Positions 18,586-29,100 are shown, counted from the stretch's first letter. The stretch: DNA of 64,000 nt from Hankyongella sp964404985 (GCA_964404985.1 CAYOMD010000003.1:62001-126000), one strand, 5' to 3'. Notes: generated by a model not told the origin, from the letters alone. A program made the numbers and translations.

Positions 18586-19683
18586 TCACGCAACGAGACT
18601 GACACGGTTGCCGGCATGCCGGACCAATCGGCCCGCCAATTCAAGCTCCAGCAGTACAAACGCGACCTGCCCCGGCGGCACATCCGACCAGCGGATCAAA
18701 TCGTCCAGGGGCACCGGCGTGACCGAAAGCAGGGCCAGCACGGCGGTGCGCGCCGCATCGTCCGGCTCACCGTCGTCGCACGATTCCGCCATGGCGGCTG
18801 GCGGCGCGACCCTTTGGCCAGACAGCGGCGTCAGGCACTCCAGAACCTCTGCGGCGCTGGTCACCAGGGTGGCACCGTTGCGGATGAGGTCGTTGCAGCC
18901 TTGCGCGCGCGGCTCCAGCGGCGAGCCGGGGATCGCCATCACATGGCGGCCCTGCTCTCCGGCCAGCCGCGCGGTGATCAGGGAACCGGACTTCGGCGTC
19001 GCCTCGACCACGACGACCCCGAGCGACAGCCCCGAGACGATCCGGTTGCGGCGCGGGAAATGACGGGCTTGCGGATGGGTCCCGAGCGGCTGCTCCGAAA
19101 GGATCACGCCGCGCTCGGCAATGTCTGCCTGCAAGGCCGCATTCTCCGGCGGGTAGACGATATCCGCGCCGCCGGCGACAACGCCGACGGTGCCCCCGGA
19201 CGGTGCCGACAATGCCCCCTTGTGCGCCGCCGTGTCCACGCCCCGCGCCAGACCGGAGGCAACCGCGCAGCCTGCCGCTGCGAGATCACGCGCCAGCACG
19301 GTCGCCAGACGCAGCCCGGCGGCCGAGGCATTGCGCGCGCCGACAATGGCCACAGCGTGCGCCTCCAGCAGGGACAGGCGCCCCCGCGCCAGCAGGACCG
19401 GCGGCGCGTCGTCGATCTGGGCCAGGACCGACGGATACCCATCGCTGTCCACGAACAGCCATTGTGCGCCCAACGAGAGCCCTGCGGCATATTCCTGGTC
19501 CACGGCGTGCTCGCTGGCCAGTGTGAACCGCTGGGCACCGCCGCGCCGCGCCAGATCGGGCAGGCGCTCCAGGGCGCGCCGCGCGGTGCCGAACCGGGCC
19601 ATCACCTGCCGATAGGTTATCGGCCCGACTGTCTCCGTCCGGATCAGCCGTAGGCGGGCGCGCTGCTCGTCCTCTTGAACCAT
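18586..19683 (-). CDS. dprA: DNA-processing protein A
   Basis: DprA loads RecA onto incoming single-stranded DNA during natural transformation and is widely conserved even in species not known to be competent. The 365-residue protein has an N-terminal SAM-like region, the Rossmann core (AVAIVGARNASAAG, SGLARGVDTAAHKGAL, FPRRNRIVSGLS, SGSLITARLAGEQGR) and a C-terminal winged-helix region. ATG 19683 was chosen; a TTG at 19719 would add 12 residues. It lies between plsY and topA on the same strand. Confidence 0.94.
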   Translation of the reverse strand: MVQEDEQRARLRLIRTETVGPITYRQVMARFGTARRALERLPDLARRGGAQRFTLASEHAVDQEYAAGLSLGAQWLFVDSDGYPSVLAQIDDAPPVLLARGRLSLLEAHAVAIVGARNASAAGLRLATVLARDLAAAGCAVASGLARGVDTAAHKGALSAPSGGTVGVVAGGADIVYPPENAALQADIAERGVILSEQPLGTHPQARHFPRRNRIVSGLSLGVVVVEATPKSGSLITARLAGEQGRHVMAIPGSPLEPRAQGCNDLIRNGATLVTSAAEVLECLTPLSGQRVAPPAAMAESCDDGEPDDAARTAVLALLSVTPVPLDDLIRWSDVPPGQVAFVLLELELAGRLVRHAGNRVSLVA

Positions 19684-19764
19684 GACAACACAGTGAGCCG
19701 GTTTTCCCGGAGTCGTCAAACCATTTACGCGGCACCAAGCGTCTGAGCGTATTGGCGTTTGCGC

Positions 19765-20418
19765 TCAACCTTGTGCATCACCCCGGGAGTCTGCGGTCTT
19801 TTTCGCCCCGATCTTCGGCTCGGTCCCGGCCATCAGCCGGGCAATGTTGGCCCCGTGCTTCAGCCAGACCAGACTCGCCATGGCAATGCCCGCAGCGGTT
19901 ACGTCATAGCGGCCGAGGACTGCCGTGACGACGGGCGGCACCAACACCGCAACGAGCGCTGCCAGGGAGGAATAGCGAAACACGCGCGCCATCAGCAGCC
20001 AGGTGAGCGCGACGCCGGCAAAGGCGAGCGGCGAGAGCGCCAGGATGACACCGATGTAGGTCGCCACACCCTTGCCGCCCTTGAACTTCAGCCACACCGG
20101 GTAAAGATGGCCGAGAAACGCGGCAATCCCGACCAGTGCCGGCAGGTCCGGCGCAAAAGCCTGCGCCAGCCAGACCGGCACGGCCCCCTTCAGCGCATCC
20201 AGCAGCAGGGTTGCAGCGGCCAGCCCCTTGTTGCCGGTGCGCAGCACGTTGGTCGCCCCGATGTTGCCGGAGCCGATCGCGCGGATGTCGCCGAGGCCTG
20301 CCGCGCGGGTCAACAGCAGGCCGTAAGGCACGGTGCCGCTCAGGTAACCGGCCAGCAGCCAGACCACGACATTGGCGCTCATCTCCAAGGCAGACCCCCC
20401 AGGTAAAAACAACTGCAT
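19765..20418 (-). CDS. plsY: Glycerol-3-phosphate acyltransferase PlsY
   Basis: PlsY transfers acyl groups from acyl-phosphate to glycerol-3-phosphate, the first step of phospholipid synthesis, at the inner membrane. Signature motifs are SGNIGATNVLR, HLYPVWLKFKGGKGVAT and the membrane segments around them. Two starts are possible: ATG 20418 (GGGG four bases away) and ATG 20382 (typical family N-terminus). The gene is divergent from nadE, with only about 46 bases between the chosen starts, so the two promoters must be very close or overlap. Confidence 0.95.
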   Translation of the reverse strand: MQLFLPGGSALEMSANVVVWLLAGYLSGTVPYGLLLTRAAGLGDIRAIGSGNIGATNVLRTGNKGLAAATLLLDALKGAVPVWLAQAFAPDLPALVGIAAFLGHLYPVWLKFKGGKGVATYIGVILALSPLAFAGVALTWLLMARVFRYSSLAALVAVLVPPVVTAVLGRYDVTAAGIAMASLVWLKHGANIARLMAGTEPKIGAKKTADSRGDAQG

Positions 20419-20464
20419 AGCGCCCCAACTTGTCGACACGCAAGGAACTGCCTACACACATGCC

Positions 20465-22126
20465 ATGACCTGCCCGCCGGACCACTTTTGCATCGCGCTC
20501 GCCCAGATCAATCTCAGCGTGGGTGATTTCGCCGCCAATGCAGCAGCCATGCTGGCCATGCGCGCACAGGCGCAGGGGGCAGACGTCATCCTGTACCCGG
20601 AACTGGCGCTGGTCGGCTATCCACCCGAAGACCTGGTGATGAAGCCGGCGCTGCAACAGGCTGCAGCCCAGGCCCTGGCAGAGCTGGCCCAGGCCACAGC
20701 AGATGGCGGCCCGGCCATGCTGGTCGGCACCTGCCATGTGGAGAGCGGCAAGGTTTACAACGCTGTGGCCCTGTTGGATGCCGGCCGCATACAGGCCATC
20801 ACGCGCAAGCACGAGCTGCCCAACTACGGTGTGTTCGATGAGCCGCGCACCTTTGCGCCCGGCCCGCTGCCCGGGCCACTGGTGGTGCGCGGCGTTCGGA
20901 TCGGCGTGCCGATCTGCGAGGACATGTGGCTGCCGGATGTCTGCGAGTGCCTGGCCGAGACGGGTGCTGAACTGCTGCTGGTGCCCAACGGTTCACCGTT
21001 CGAGGTCGGCAAGGAAAGTGCGCGCATGACCCACAGTGTCGCCCGTGTCGTCGAGACCGGCCTGCCGCTGGCGTACGTCAACCGGATCGGCGGGCAGGAC
21101 GAACTGGTGTTCGACGGCGGCTCCTACGTGCTGAATGCAGACGCCAGCATGGCTGCCCGGCTGCCCCAGTGGCGCGCGGCGCTGGCGCTCACCCATTGGC
21201 ACCGCGAGGCCGGGCGCTGGGTCTGCGCCCGCCAAGACATCGCGCCGGAAGGCGACGACATCGCGGACATCTATCACGCCATGGTGCTTGGCCTGCGTGA
21301 CTATGTGACCCGCAACCGCTTTCCCGGCATTGTGCTGGGCATGTCCGGCGGCATCGACAGCGCGCTTTCGGCAGCGGTCGCGGTCGATGCGCTGGGGCCG
21401 GATAAGCTCTGGTGCGTGATGCTGCCATCCCGCTACACGTCCCGTGACAGCCTGGACGATGCGCAGCAGTGCGCACACGCACTGGGCGCCCGGCTGGAGA
21501 CCATCCCGATCGAGCCAGCGGTCGAGGCGTTCGGTGCCATGCTGGCCGGCAGTTTCAAGGGCAAGGCGCCCGACTCGACGGAGGAGAATATCCAGTCCCG
21601 CGTGCGCGGCCTGACCCTGATGGCGCTCTCCAACAAGTTCGGGCCGATGGTGCTGACCACCGGCAACAAGTCGGAGATGTCGGTCGGTTACGCCACCCTC
21701 TATGGCGACATGTGCGGCGGATATTCGGTGCTGAAGGATGTCTATAAAACCACCGTTTACCGGCTGGCCGAATGGCGCAATCGCCAAGCACCGGCGGGTG
21801 GCCTCGGGCCGGCGGGCGTGGTGATCCCCGAGCGTATCCTCACCAAAGCCCCGACTGCCGAGTTGCGCGCTGACCAGACCGACCAGGACAGCCTGCCCCC
21901 CTATGATATTCTGGACGGCATTCTTTTCGGCCTAGTCGAGGAGGAAGCCTCCGCCGCCGACCTGGTGGCCCGCGGCTTCGACCCGGCAACCGTCAAGCGC
22001 ATTGAGCACCTGCTGTTCCTTGCCGAATACAAGCGCCGACAATCACCACCGGGCGTCAAGATCGGCAAACGCAACTTCGGTCGCGATCGCCGCTACCCCA
22101 TCACCAACGCCTTCCGCAGCGGGTGA
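20465..22126 (+). CDS. nadE: Glutamine-dependent NAD+ synthetase
   Basis: NadE amidates deamido-NAD+ in the last step of NAD synthesis. The 553-residue protein combines an N-terminal nitrilase-like glutaminase with a C-terminal synthetase. The glutaminase triad lies in the motifs YPELALVGYPPEDL (Glu), KHELPNYGVFDE (Lys) and VPICEDMWLP (Cys). The synthetase has the pyrophosphatase loop GMSGGIDSAL and the TTGNKSEMSVGYATLYGD motif. ATG 20465 begins just before the first conserved strand; an in-frame start at 20372 lies inside plsY and is rejected. Confidence 0.96.
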   Translation: MTCPPDHFCIALAQINLSVGDFAANAAAMLAMRAQAQGADVILYPELALVGYPPEDLVMKPALQQAAAQALAELAQATADGGPAMLVGTCHVESGKVYNAVALLDAGRIQAITRKHELPNYGVFDEPRTFAPGPLPGPLVVRGVRIGVPICEDMWLPDVCECLAETGAELLLVPNGSPFEVGKESARMTHSVARVVETGLPLAYVNRIGGQDELVFDGGSYVLNADASMAARLPQWRAALALTHWHREAGRWVCARQDIAPEGDDIADIYHAMVLGLRDYVTRNRFPGIVLGMSGGIDSALSAAVAVDALGPDKLWCVMLPSRYTSRDSLDDAQQCAHALGARLETIPIEPAVEAFGAMLAGSFKGKAPDSTEENIQSRVRGLTLMALSNKFGPMVLTTGNKSEMSVGYATLYGDMCGGYSVLKDVYKTTVYRLAEWRNRQAPAGGLGPAGVVIPERILTKAPTAELRADQTDQDSLPPYDILDGILFGLVEEEASAADLVARGFDPATVKRIEHLLFLAEYKRRQSPPGVKIGKRNFGRDRRYPITNAFRSG

Positions 22127-22191
22127 CACGCCTTGACCTTTGTGGCGTCTCTGCCGCAGGTGAATATTCGTTCCCACAATAGCAGGCCTTC

Positions 22192-23511
22192 ATGATCCCT
22201 CGCGTCCGCTTTGCCCCCTCCCCCACCGGCCAGCTGCATGTCGGCAACTTGCGTACGGCCATCGTCAACTGGCTGTTTGCGCAAGCAACCGGCGGCCAGT
22301 TCATCCTGCGCCTTGACGATACCGACCAGGCGCGCTCGACTGAGGAGTCGGCGCAGTCGATCCGTGATGACCTCGCCTGGCTGGGCTTCGACATCGCCGA
22401 GGAACACCGGCAGTCAGCCCGTTTCGATGCCTATGAGCGCGCGCAGGAACGGCTCGTGGCCAGCGGCCGGCTGTACCCCTGCTATGAGTCGGCCCACGAA
22501 CTGGATCTGAGACGCAAGGTCCAGCTCTCACGCGGGCTGCCGCCGGTCTATGATCGTGCAGCCCTGCACCTCACGGCAGACGAGCGCGCGGCCCTTGAGG
22601 CGCAAGGCATTCAACCGCACTGGCGTTTCAAGCTGGATACGGCAAGCCGCATCGAATTTGATGACCTGATCCAGGGGCACATCTCGATGGACCCGGCGTC
22701 GGTCTCCGATCCGGTGGTGCGCCGGGCGGATGGCTCGTGGCTCTACATGCTGCCCTCCGTCATCGACGATATCGACATGGGCATCACCCACATCGTGCGC
22801 GGGCAGGATCACCTGACGAACACGGCGGTCCAGACCCAGATGTTTTCAGCGCTCGGCGCACCCTGCCCCACGTTCGCGCACCTAGCGCTGCTGTCACTGC
22901 GGGATCAGGCGCTCTCCAAGCGGCTGGGCTCAGCCGGGGTTGTGCATTACCGCGCCATGGGGATCGAGCCGATCAGCCTGATCGCCTATCTCGGGCGGCT
23001 TGGCACCTCTGACCCGATCGAACCGGTGACCGATGCAGCACCCCTGGTCGCCAGCTTCGACTGGGCCAAGTTCAACAAGGCCAACGCCCTGTTCGACGAG
23101 GCCGAGCTGACCCTGCTCAACACCAAGATCATCCACCACATGTCTTTTGAGGCGGTCTCCAGCCGCCTGCCCGCCGGCATGACAGCCGCCGACTGGGATT
23201 TGCTGCGCGGCAATGTTGAGCGGATCGATGCCATCGCGCCCTGGTGGCAGGTGGTGTGCGGGGAGATCGCCCCGGTCGTGGAGGAGCCGGAGTTCGTCGC
23301 AACCGCTCAGGCGACGCTTGCCGAATTGCCCTGGACCGACGATATCTGGACTATCTGGACCAACGCCCTGAAGGACGCGACGGGCCGCAAGGGCAAGGCC
23401 CTGTTCATGCCGCTGCGGCTTGCGCTGACCGGACAGCCGCACGGGCCGGAAATGGGCCCGCTGCTGGCACGCATGGGGCGGGAGCGTGCTTTGAGAAGAC
23501 TGGAGACCTGA
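22192..23511 (+). CDS. gltX: Glutamyl-tRNA synthetase
   Basis: This class I aminoacyl-tRNA synthetase charges tRNA-Glu (and often tRNA-Gln in alphaproteobacteria). The 439-residue protein has APSPTGQLHVGNLRTA with the HIGH-type motif HVGN and the KMSKS-type loop ALSKRLGS. It is shorter than the common 470-residue form, as in one of the two GltX types found in alphaproteobacteria. It lies 65 bases after nadE and four bases before a small membrane protein gene. Confidence 0.93.
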   Translation: MIPRVRFAPSPTGQLHVGNLRTAIVNWLFAQATGGQFILRLDDTDQARSTEESAQSIRDDLAWLGFDIAEEHRQSARFDAYERAQERLVASGRLYPCYESAHELDLRRKVQLSRGLPPVYDRAALHLTADERAALEAQGIQPHWRFKLDTASRIEFDDLIQGHISMDPASVSDPVVRRADGSWLYMLPSVIDDIDMGITHIVRGQDHLTNTAVQTQMFSALGAPCPTFAHLALLSLRDQALSKRLGSAGVVHYRAMGIEPISLIAYLGRLGTSDPIEPVTDAAPLVASFDWAKFNKANALFDEAELTLLNTKIIHHMSFEAVSSRLPAGMTAADWDLLRGNVERIDAIAPWWQVVCGEIAPVVEEPEFVATAQATLAELPWTDDIWTIWTNALKDATGRKGKALFMPLRLALTGQPHGPEMGPLLARMGRERALRRLET

Positions 23512-23515
23512 GCCC

Positions 23516-23848
23516 ATGCGTCGGCCCAAACACCTCCCCTCCGCCTACGACCGGGCCCGTACCAAGCCTATCCCGCGCAAGCAGTATGAGCGGTTCTCCC
23601 GCGAGCTCGACTCCGTGGTGGGCGAGAAGACGTTCTACAGGCGCAACCTCACTAGCCAGATCATCATCTATGGGCTGAGCGTCATCATGGTGCTGCTGGT
23701 GTTCGGGCTGTTTTACCTCTCCGAGGAGGTGCTGCCACGCGCGCCGCTGCCGCAGCTTCGCCGCGAGGTGACCAAGGATTTCGACAACGGCGGCCTGATA
23801 TACGTCACGCCCTACGAGACCGAGAAGGACGCGGACGCCGCACAATGA
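23516..23848 (+). CDS. Small single-span membrane protein, function unknown
   Basis: The 110-residue protein has a basic N-terminal half (KQYERFSRELDS, EKTFYRRNLTSQ), one transmembrane helix around residues 49-68 (IIIYGLSVIMVLLVFGLFYL) and a charged tail. I do not recognise a family. It starts four bases after gltX and its stop overlaps the TrmJ-type gene by four bases, so all three are very likely translated from one message. Confidence 0.75.
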   Translation: MRRPKHLPSAYDRARTKPIPRKQYERFSRELDSVVGEKTFYRRNLTSQIIIYGLSVIMVLLVFGLFYLSEEVLPRAPLPQLRREVTKDFDNGGLIYVTPYETEKDADAAQ

Positions 23849-24603
23849 CCCCGGCCTTCATTCTGGTGCGCCCGCAACTCGGAGAGAACATCGGCATGGT
23901 CGCGCGCGCCATGTGGAATTTCGGCATCGGGGATTTGCGGCTGGTTGCCCCCCGCGACGGCTGGCCCAACCCTGCGGCAGGACCGGCGGCATCCGGTGCT
24001 GACCATCTGCTAGACGCGGCCCAAGTCTTCCCGGACCTGCCGTCCGCCATTGCAGACTGTAACCGGGTGTTTGCAACGACCGTGCGCCCGCGCGGCATGA
24101 TGAAAGAGACGGTGACGCCGCGCCATGCCGCGGCAAGCGCGCATATGCTGGCGGCTGGCGGGCTGCGTGCCGCGTATCTGTTCGGGCCGGAGCGCGCCGG
24201 GCTAGAGACCGAAGATGTGGCGCACGCGGACCAGATCCTCACCATTCCGGTCAATCCCGCGTTCAGTTCCCTCAACCTGGCCCAGGCCGCCGCCCTGTGC
24301 GCCTATGAGTGGCTTCAGCATACGGATGCCACGCCCGATAGCGTATTGGGCGGGGAGCACGGCGGCCCGGCCAGCCGGGAAGCGCTGGACGGTCTGATCG
24401 GCCATCTGGATACTGAGCTGACGGCGCGGAATTACTTTCGCCCCGGTCACCGCGCCGCCATCATGCGGCAGACCTTGCGGGGGATGCTGCAGCGCCCCGG
24501 TTTCACCGAGCAGGAAGTCCGCACCTTGCGCGGGGTGGTGCGCGCCCTGTGCCAGATTCCCGGCACTATTCCCCTTCCCCGTTGCCACGACGCTGAGAAA
24601 TAA
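23845..24603 (+). CDS. TrmJ-type tRNA 2'-O-methyltransferase (SPOUT family)
   Basis: The 252-residue protein has the N-terminal SPOUT motif ILVRPQLGENIGMVARAM and the knot motifs LFGPERAGLETEDV and VNPAFSSLNLAQAA, which match the TrmJ group that methylates the ribose at position 32 of tRNA. A helical extension at the C-terminus is also typical. The product is most likely the tRNA (Cm32/Um32) methyltransferase, though the exact target is not provable from sequence. It is the last gene of the unit; a weak hairpin plus T-run follows at 24630-24657. Confidence 0.87.
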   Translation: MTPAFILVRPQLGENIGMVARAMWNFGIGDLRLVAPRDGWPNPAAGPAASGADHLLDAAQVFPDLPSAIADCNRVFATTVRPRGMMKETVTPRHAAASAHMLAAGGLRAAYLFGPERAGLETEDVAHADQILTIPVNPAFSSLNLAQAAALCAYEWLQHTDATPDSVLGGEHGGPASREALDGLIGHLDTELTARNYFRPGHRAAIMRQTLRGMLQRPGFTEQEVRTLRGVVRALCQIPGTIPLPRCHDAEK

Positions 24604-24629
24604 ACTTTCTTTGTCGCTTTCACGGAAAC

Positions 24630-24657
24630 GGCCTGTCTCAGGCTGTGGCCATTTTTT
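24630..24657 (+). terminator. Possible intrinsic terminator after the TrmJ-type gene
   Basis: Two GGCC blocks (24630-24633 and 24647-24650) can pair, and an alternative inner stem GCCTG/CAGGC exists. Six T residues follow at 24652-24657. The stem is short, so this is only plausible. Confidence 0.4.
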
Positions 24658-24942
24658 GCACCTGCGAATGCTTAACATTGGATTGATGCTTGGTATAACC
24701 CATGGCACTGTTTCAACGGTGCGCTGACTGGGCAGTCTGGCGCCGGTGTATTCAGGTGCTATGGTACCTGCTTGGATGATGACTAATGCCGTCATTCCGG
24801 CGAAAGCCGGACTCTAGGAACACAAGCGTCTCATCATAGAGTGTACACGCATTGTTCCTGGACCCCGGCCTACGCCGGGGTAACGATGAGTGAGTCGTCG
24901 TCCCTGCAGCTTGGTAAGAGTTCATTGAAGGGGATCACTCAG
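24658..24942. other. Non-coding spacer upstream of RND system 1
   Basis: The stretch between the TrmJ-type gene and efflux system 1 is about 340 bases and holds no convincing gene. It has a possible -10 box TATAAC at 24694-24699 with only a poor -35, and the palindromic repeat at 24791-24884. Any promoter for the efflux operon should lie here. No efflux regulator gene is adjacent. Confidence 0.5.
24791..24884. repeat. Palindromic intergenic repeat, family C
   Basis: The left arm (24791-24819, GTCATTCCGGCGAAAGCCGG onward) and right arm (24856-24884, ending CCTACGCCGGGGTAAC) are imperfect inverted copies of about 29 bases around a 36-base spacer. The arms resemble the common proteobacterial repeat whose translation gives spurious WTPAYAGVT peptides. 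Only this copy is seen in the window. Confidence 0.75.
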
Positions 24943-26136
24943 ATGTTGACGAGCATCCGCACGCACCGGAGTGCCTTGAGCATCCGCATGGCTGCAATTG
25001 TCGGTTGCACCGCGCTGCTCGCATCCTGTGGCAAACCCGAAGTGCAGGGTGCGCCGCCCAAGCTTCCGGTCTCCGTGGCCAAGCCGGTGGTCAAGGAGGT
25101 TCAGGAGTGGGACGAGTATACCGGTCGCTTCGAGGCCTATGACTTCGTCGAGATGCGCTCGCGCGTGAACGGCTATCTGCAGTCGATCCACTTCACCGAT
25201 GGCGACATCGTTGAGAAGGGTCAACTGCTGTTTCAGATCGACCCCCGGCCATTCCAGGTGGCGCTCGATCAGGCGAAAGCCCGGCTAGCCAGTACCCAGA
25301 GCGCACAGGAATTCGCCCGCAGAGACCTGGAACGCGCCCGTGAACTGCTCCAGCGGCAAAACATTCCGGAGCGGGTCTTCGAACAGCGTCAGGACTCGCT
25401 GAAGAACGCTCAGGCCTCTGTGCGCTCCGCGCAAGCGGATGTGGAACAGGCGCAGCTCAACCTCAACTACACGCGCATCACAGCCCCCATCACCGGTCGC
25501 GCCAGTGCCCGTTTCGTCTCCGTCGGCAACCTGGTGAGCGGCGACGGTGCGCAAGCGCAAACGCTCACCACGATTGCGGCCCTGCGGCCGATCCGCTTCA
25601 TTTTCGATGCCGATGAAGCAGCCTATCTACGCTACGTCCGGCTGGCAGAGGCTGGCGAACGCCCATCTGGTCGCACGGTCCAGCACCCGGTTATTGTGCA
25701 GTTGCAGGGTGAAAGCGACTATGTGCACAAGGGCAACCTGGATTTCGTCGACAACCGCATCGATCCGCAGACCGGCAGCATCCGTGGGCGTGCCGTGCTG
25801 CCCAACGACGAACAATATCTGCTGCCCGGCATGTTCGGACGCCTGCGCCTGCTTGGCCGTCCGAAGTATAAGGCCATTCTGATCCCGGATGAGGCGATCG
25901 GCACGGATCAGGCCCAACGTGTGGTCTTCGTGGTACAGCCGGATCAATCCATCAAGCCGCAACCGGTGACGCTGGGGCCCATCATTGATGGACTGCGCGT
26001 GGTGCGCACCGGCCTGAAGCCGGATCAGCGCATCGTCATCAATGGCCTGATGCGTCTGCGACCGGGGCTGGCGGTGGAGCCGCAGGAGACACAGATCGTA
26101 CAGCCGACGCCCGCGACCATGCAGAAGGCGGGCTGA
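24943..26136 (+). CDS. RND efflux periplasmic adaptor (membrane fusion protein) 1, lipoprotein
   Basis: The 397-residue adaptor joins an inner-membrane RND pump to an outer-membrane channel. It has a lipoprotein signal with lipobox LASC and then the AcrA/MexA plan: beta-barrel start near VKEVQEWDEYTGRFEA, lipoyl half-motif VNGYLQSIHFTDGDIVEKGQ, a coiled-coil hairpin (SAQEFARRDLERARELLQRQ), the second lipoyl half (NYTRITAPITGRAS) and a C-terminal membrane-proximal domain. The frame extends upstream to 24841 through a palindromic repeat, but ATG 24943 has GAAGGGGA upstream and begins the signal. The pump gene follows after three bases. Confidence 0.94.
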   Translation: MLTSIRTHRSALSIRMAAIVGCTALLASCGKPEVQGAPPKLPVSVAKPVVKEVQEWDEYTGRFEAYDFVEMRSRVNGYLQSIHFTDGDIVEKGQLLFQIDPRPFQVALDQAKARLASTQSAQEFARRDLERARELLQRQNIPERVFEQRQDSLKNAQASVRSAQADVEQAQLNLNYTRITAPITGRASARFVSVGNLVSGDGAQAQTLTTIAALRPIRFIFDADEAAYLRYVRLAEAGERPSGRTVQHPVIVQLQGESDYVHKGNLDFVDNRIDPQTGSIRGRAVLPNDEQYLLPGMFGRLRLLGRPKYKAILIPDEAIGTDQAQRVVFVVQPDQSIKPQPVTLGPIIDGLRVVRTGLKPDQRIVINGLMRLRPGLAVEPQETQIVQPTPATMQKAG

Positions 26137-26139
26137 ACC

Positions 26140-29100
26140 ATGAAGCTTGGACATTTCTTCACGGACCGCCCGATCTTCGCGGCGGCACTGGCCATCGTCA
26201 TCATGGTGATCGGCGGCATTGCCTACACCGCGCTGCCGGTCTCGCAATACCCGGACATTGCACCGCCGACCATTCAGGTCTCCGCCCAGTATCCGGGGGC
26301 CACGGCCCAGACCATTGCCGAGACGGTGTCGACACCGATCGAGCAGGAAGTCAACGGCATCGAGAACATGTCCTACATGTATTCGAACGCGACCGCCGAT
26401 GGCCGCATGACCCTCACCATCACCTTCAAGCCGGGCACCAACCTCGATACCGCACAGGTGCTGGTGCAGAACCGGGTGGCAATCGCGCAGCCGCGCCTGC
26501 CGGAGGAAGTCCGGCGTTTCGGCATCGTGACCCAGAAGGTCGCGCCCGACATCATGATGGTGATCCACCTGATATCGCCTGATAAATCACGCGATCAGGT
26601 CTACATTACCAATTACGCCCTGCTGCAAATCAAGGACGTGCTGTCCCGGATCGACGGGGTCGGCGACGTCCGTCTGTTCGGCGCACGCGAATATGCCATG
26701 CGCATCTGGCTCGACCCGGACCGCATTGCCGCCGTGGACATGACCGCTGACGAAGTGGTGGCCGCACTCCGGTCACAGAACGTCCAGGTGGCAGGCGGCG
26801 CACTGGGGGCACCGCCGGTCACCACCAATGCCGCTTTTCAGTATAACCTCACCCTGAAAGGCCGGCTCAAGCAACCGGACGAGTTCGGCGATATCGTGGT
26901 CAAGACCGGGGAAGACGGCCGGTTTACCCGCCTGCGGGACGTGGCGCGGGTGGAACTCGGTGCATCCGACTACACAACCAATTCCTATCTGGACGGCGAG
27001 ACCGCTGTTGCGATGCTGCTCTCGCAGCGCCCGGGGGCCAATGCGCTGGCGACCTCACAGGAGGTCGTCAAGACGATCACGCAAATGCAGAAGTCCTTTC
27101 CGCCGGGACTGGGATATAAAATCGTATACAACCCGACCCAGTTCATTCAGGAGTCGGTGGACGAGGTCATCAAGACGATCTGGGAAGCGATCATCCTTGT
27201 TGTCGTCGTGGTCATCCTGTTCCTGCAGACTTGGCGGGCGTCCATCGTCCCGATTATCACCATTCCGGTCTCGCTCATCGGCACCTTCGCGGTGATGCTG
27301 GCGTTTGGTTTCAGCCTCAACAACCTGACGCTGTTCGGGCTGGTGCTCGCCATCGGCATCGTGGTCGACGATGCTATCGTCGTGGTGGAGAACGTCGAGC
27401 GGAACCTGCGCCTGGGCATGAGCCCGCGCGAGGCGACGCTCAGAACCATGGACGAGGTTGGCGGCGCGCTGATCTCCATCGGCCTCGTGCTGGGTGCCGT
27501 GTTCGTGCCCACGGCATTCATCCCCGGCATCACCGGCGAGTTCTACCGCCAGTTCGCGCTGACGATTGCCGTTGCGACCGCTATCTCGGTGTTCAACTCC
27601 TTCACGCTATCGCCGGCGCTGGCCCGTATCCTGCTCAAGACACACACTGCCCAGGGGGATGGCCACAAGCACAATCTGCTGGAACGGCTGCTGTTCGATC
27701 CGTTTAACCGTGGCTTCGACTCGCTTGCCAACACCTATGGCCACATCGTCAGCCGGATGACGGGGAAACCCTGGGTCTGGATCGGGGTTTACACGGTTCT
27801 GATCGGCGTAACCGGTTTCATGTTCAGCCTGGTGCCGGGCGGCTTCATTCCGCAGCAGGACCAGGGCTATCTGATCGTTGCCTATCAATTGCCGCCCGGT
27901 GCCTCGCTGGAGCGCACAGACGCGACCATCAGGAAGGCGGAGCAGATCATGAAGACGGTGAAGGGTACGCGCTTTGCCGTGTCGTTCGCCGGCTTTTCCG
28001 GCGCGACCCGTACCCAGGCATCCAACGCCGGGGCGACCTTCGTAGGCCTGCTGCCGCCCGACGAACGCCCGGGCATCAAGATGCCGCAGATCATCGCGGA
28101 GCTGCAGCAGAAACTGGGTGCCATACAGGATGGCTTCATGATCGTGCTGGCACCGCCCCCGGTGCAGGGTCTGGGCACTTCGGGCGGGTTCACCATGCGG
28201 ATCGAGGATCGCGGCGGCGTGGGCACGCAGGCGCTCGCCCAGGCGACCTATGCACTGCTGGGTGCCGCCAGCAAGGACCCGCGGCTGTTCGGCGTGTTCA
28301 CCCCGTTCGATGCCAGAACACCGCAGTTGTATGTCGATATCGATCGCACCAAGGCGGAAATCCTGCGCGTGCCGGTCGAGCGGGTGTTCCGGACGCTCGA
28401 GGTCTATCTGGGGTCATCCTACGTCAACGATTTCAACCTGTTCAGCCGCACTTATCGGGTGACAGCACAGGCCGACGCGCCGTTCCGGGCGACGCAGGAC
28501 GATATCGCGCGGTTGCGCACGCGCTCGGAGACTGGCGGCATCGTGCCGCTCGGCACCTTTGTCGATTTCCGCTGGGAGACCGGGCCGGACCGCTTCCCGC
28601 GCTATAACCTCTACCCGACCGCCGAACTGCAGGGGAACACCGCCCCCGGCGTCTCCTCCGGCCAGGCCATCGCCATCATGGAGGATCTGGCCGCCAAGGT
28701 GCTGCCCAACGGCATCGGCTATGAATGGACCGACCTCAGCTACGAGCAGAAGCGGGCCGGCAATACCGCCACTTACATTTTCCTGCTCTGTGTGCTGTTT
28801 GTCTTCCTGGTGCTTGCCGCCTCCTACGAAAGCTGGGTGCTGCCGCTCGTCATCATCCTCATCGTGCCGATGTGTCTGCTGGCCGCCATCACCGGCGTGT
28901 GGGCGCGCGGCATGGACAACAACATCCTCACCCAGGTCGGCCTGATCGTGCTGGTCGGGCTGGCGTGCAAGAACGCCATCCTCATCGTCGAATTTGCGCG
29001 CGACCAGGAATATGCCGGAAAAAGCCCGGTCGATGCGGTCATTGCGGCCTGCCGCTTGCGCCTGCGACCAATTCTGATGACGTCGTTCGCATTCATCCTC

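Noticed and set aside
24841..24942. N-terminal extension of efflux adaptor 1
   Set aside because: It translates a palindromic repeat (WTPAYAGVT) and would bury the lipoprotein signal.
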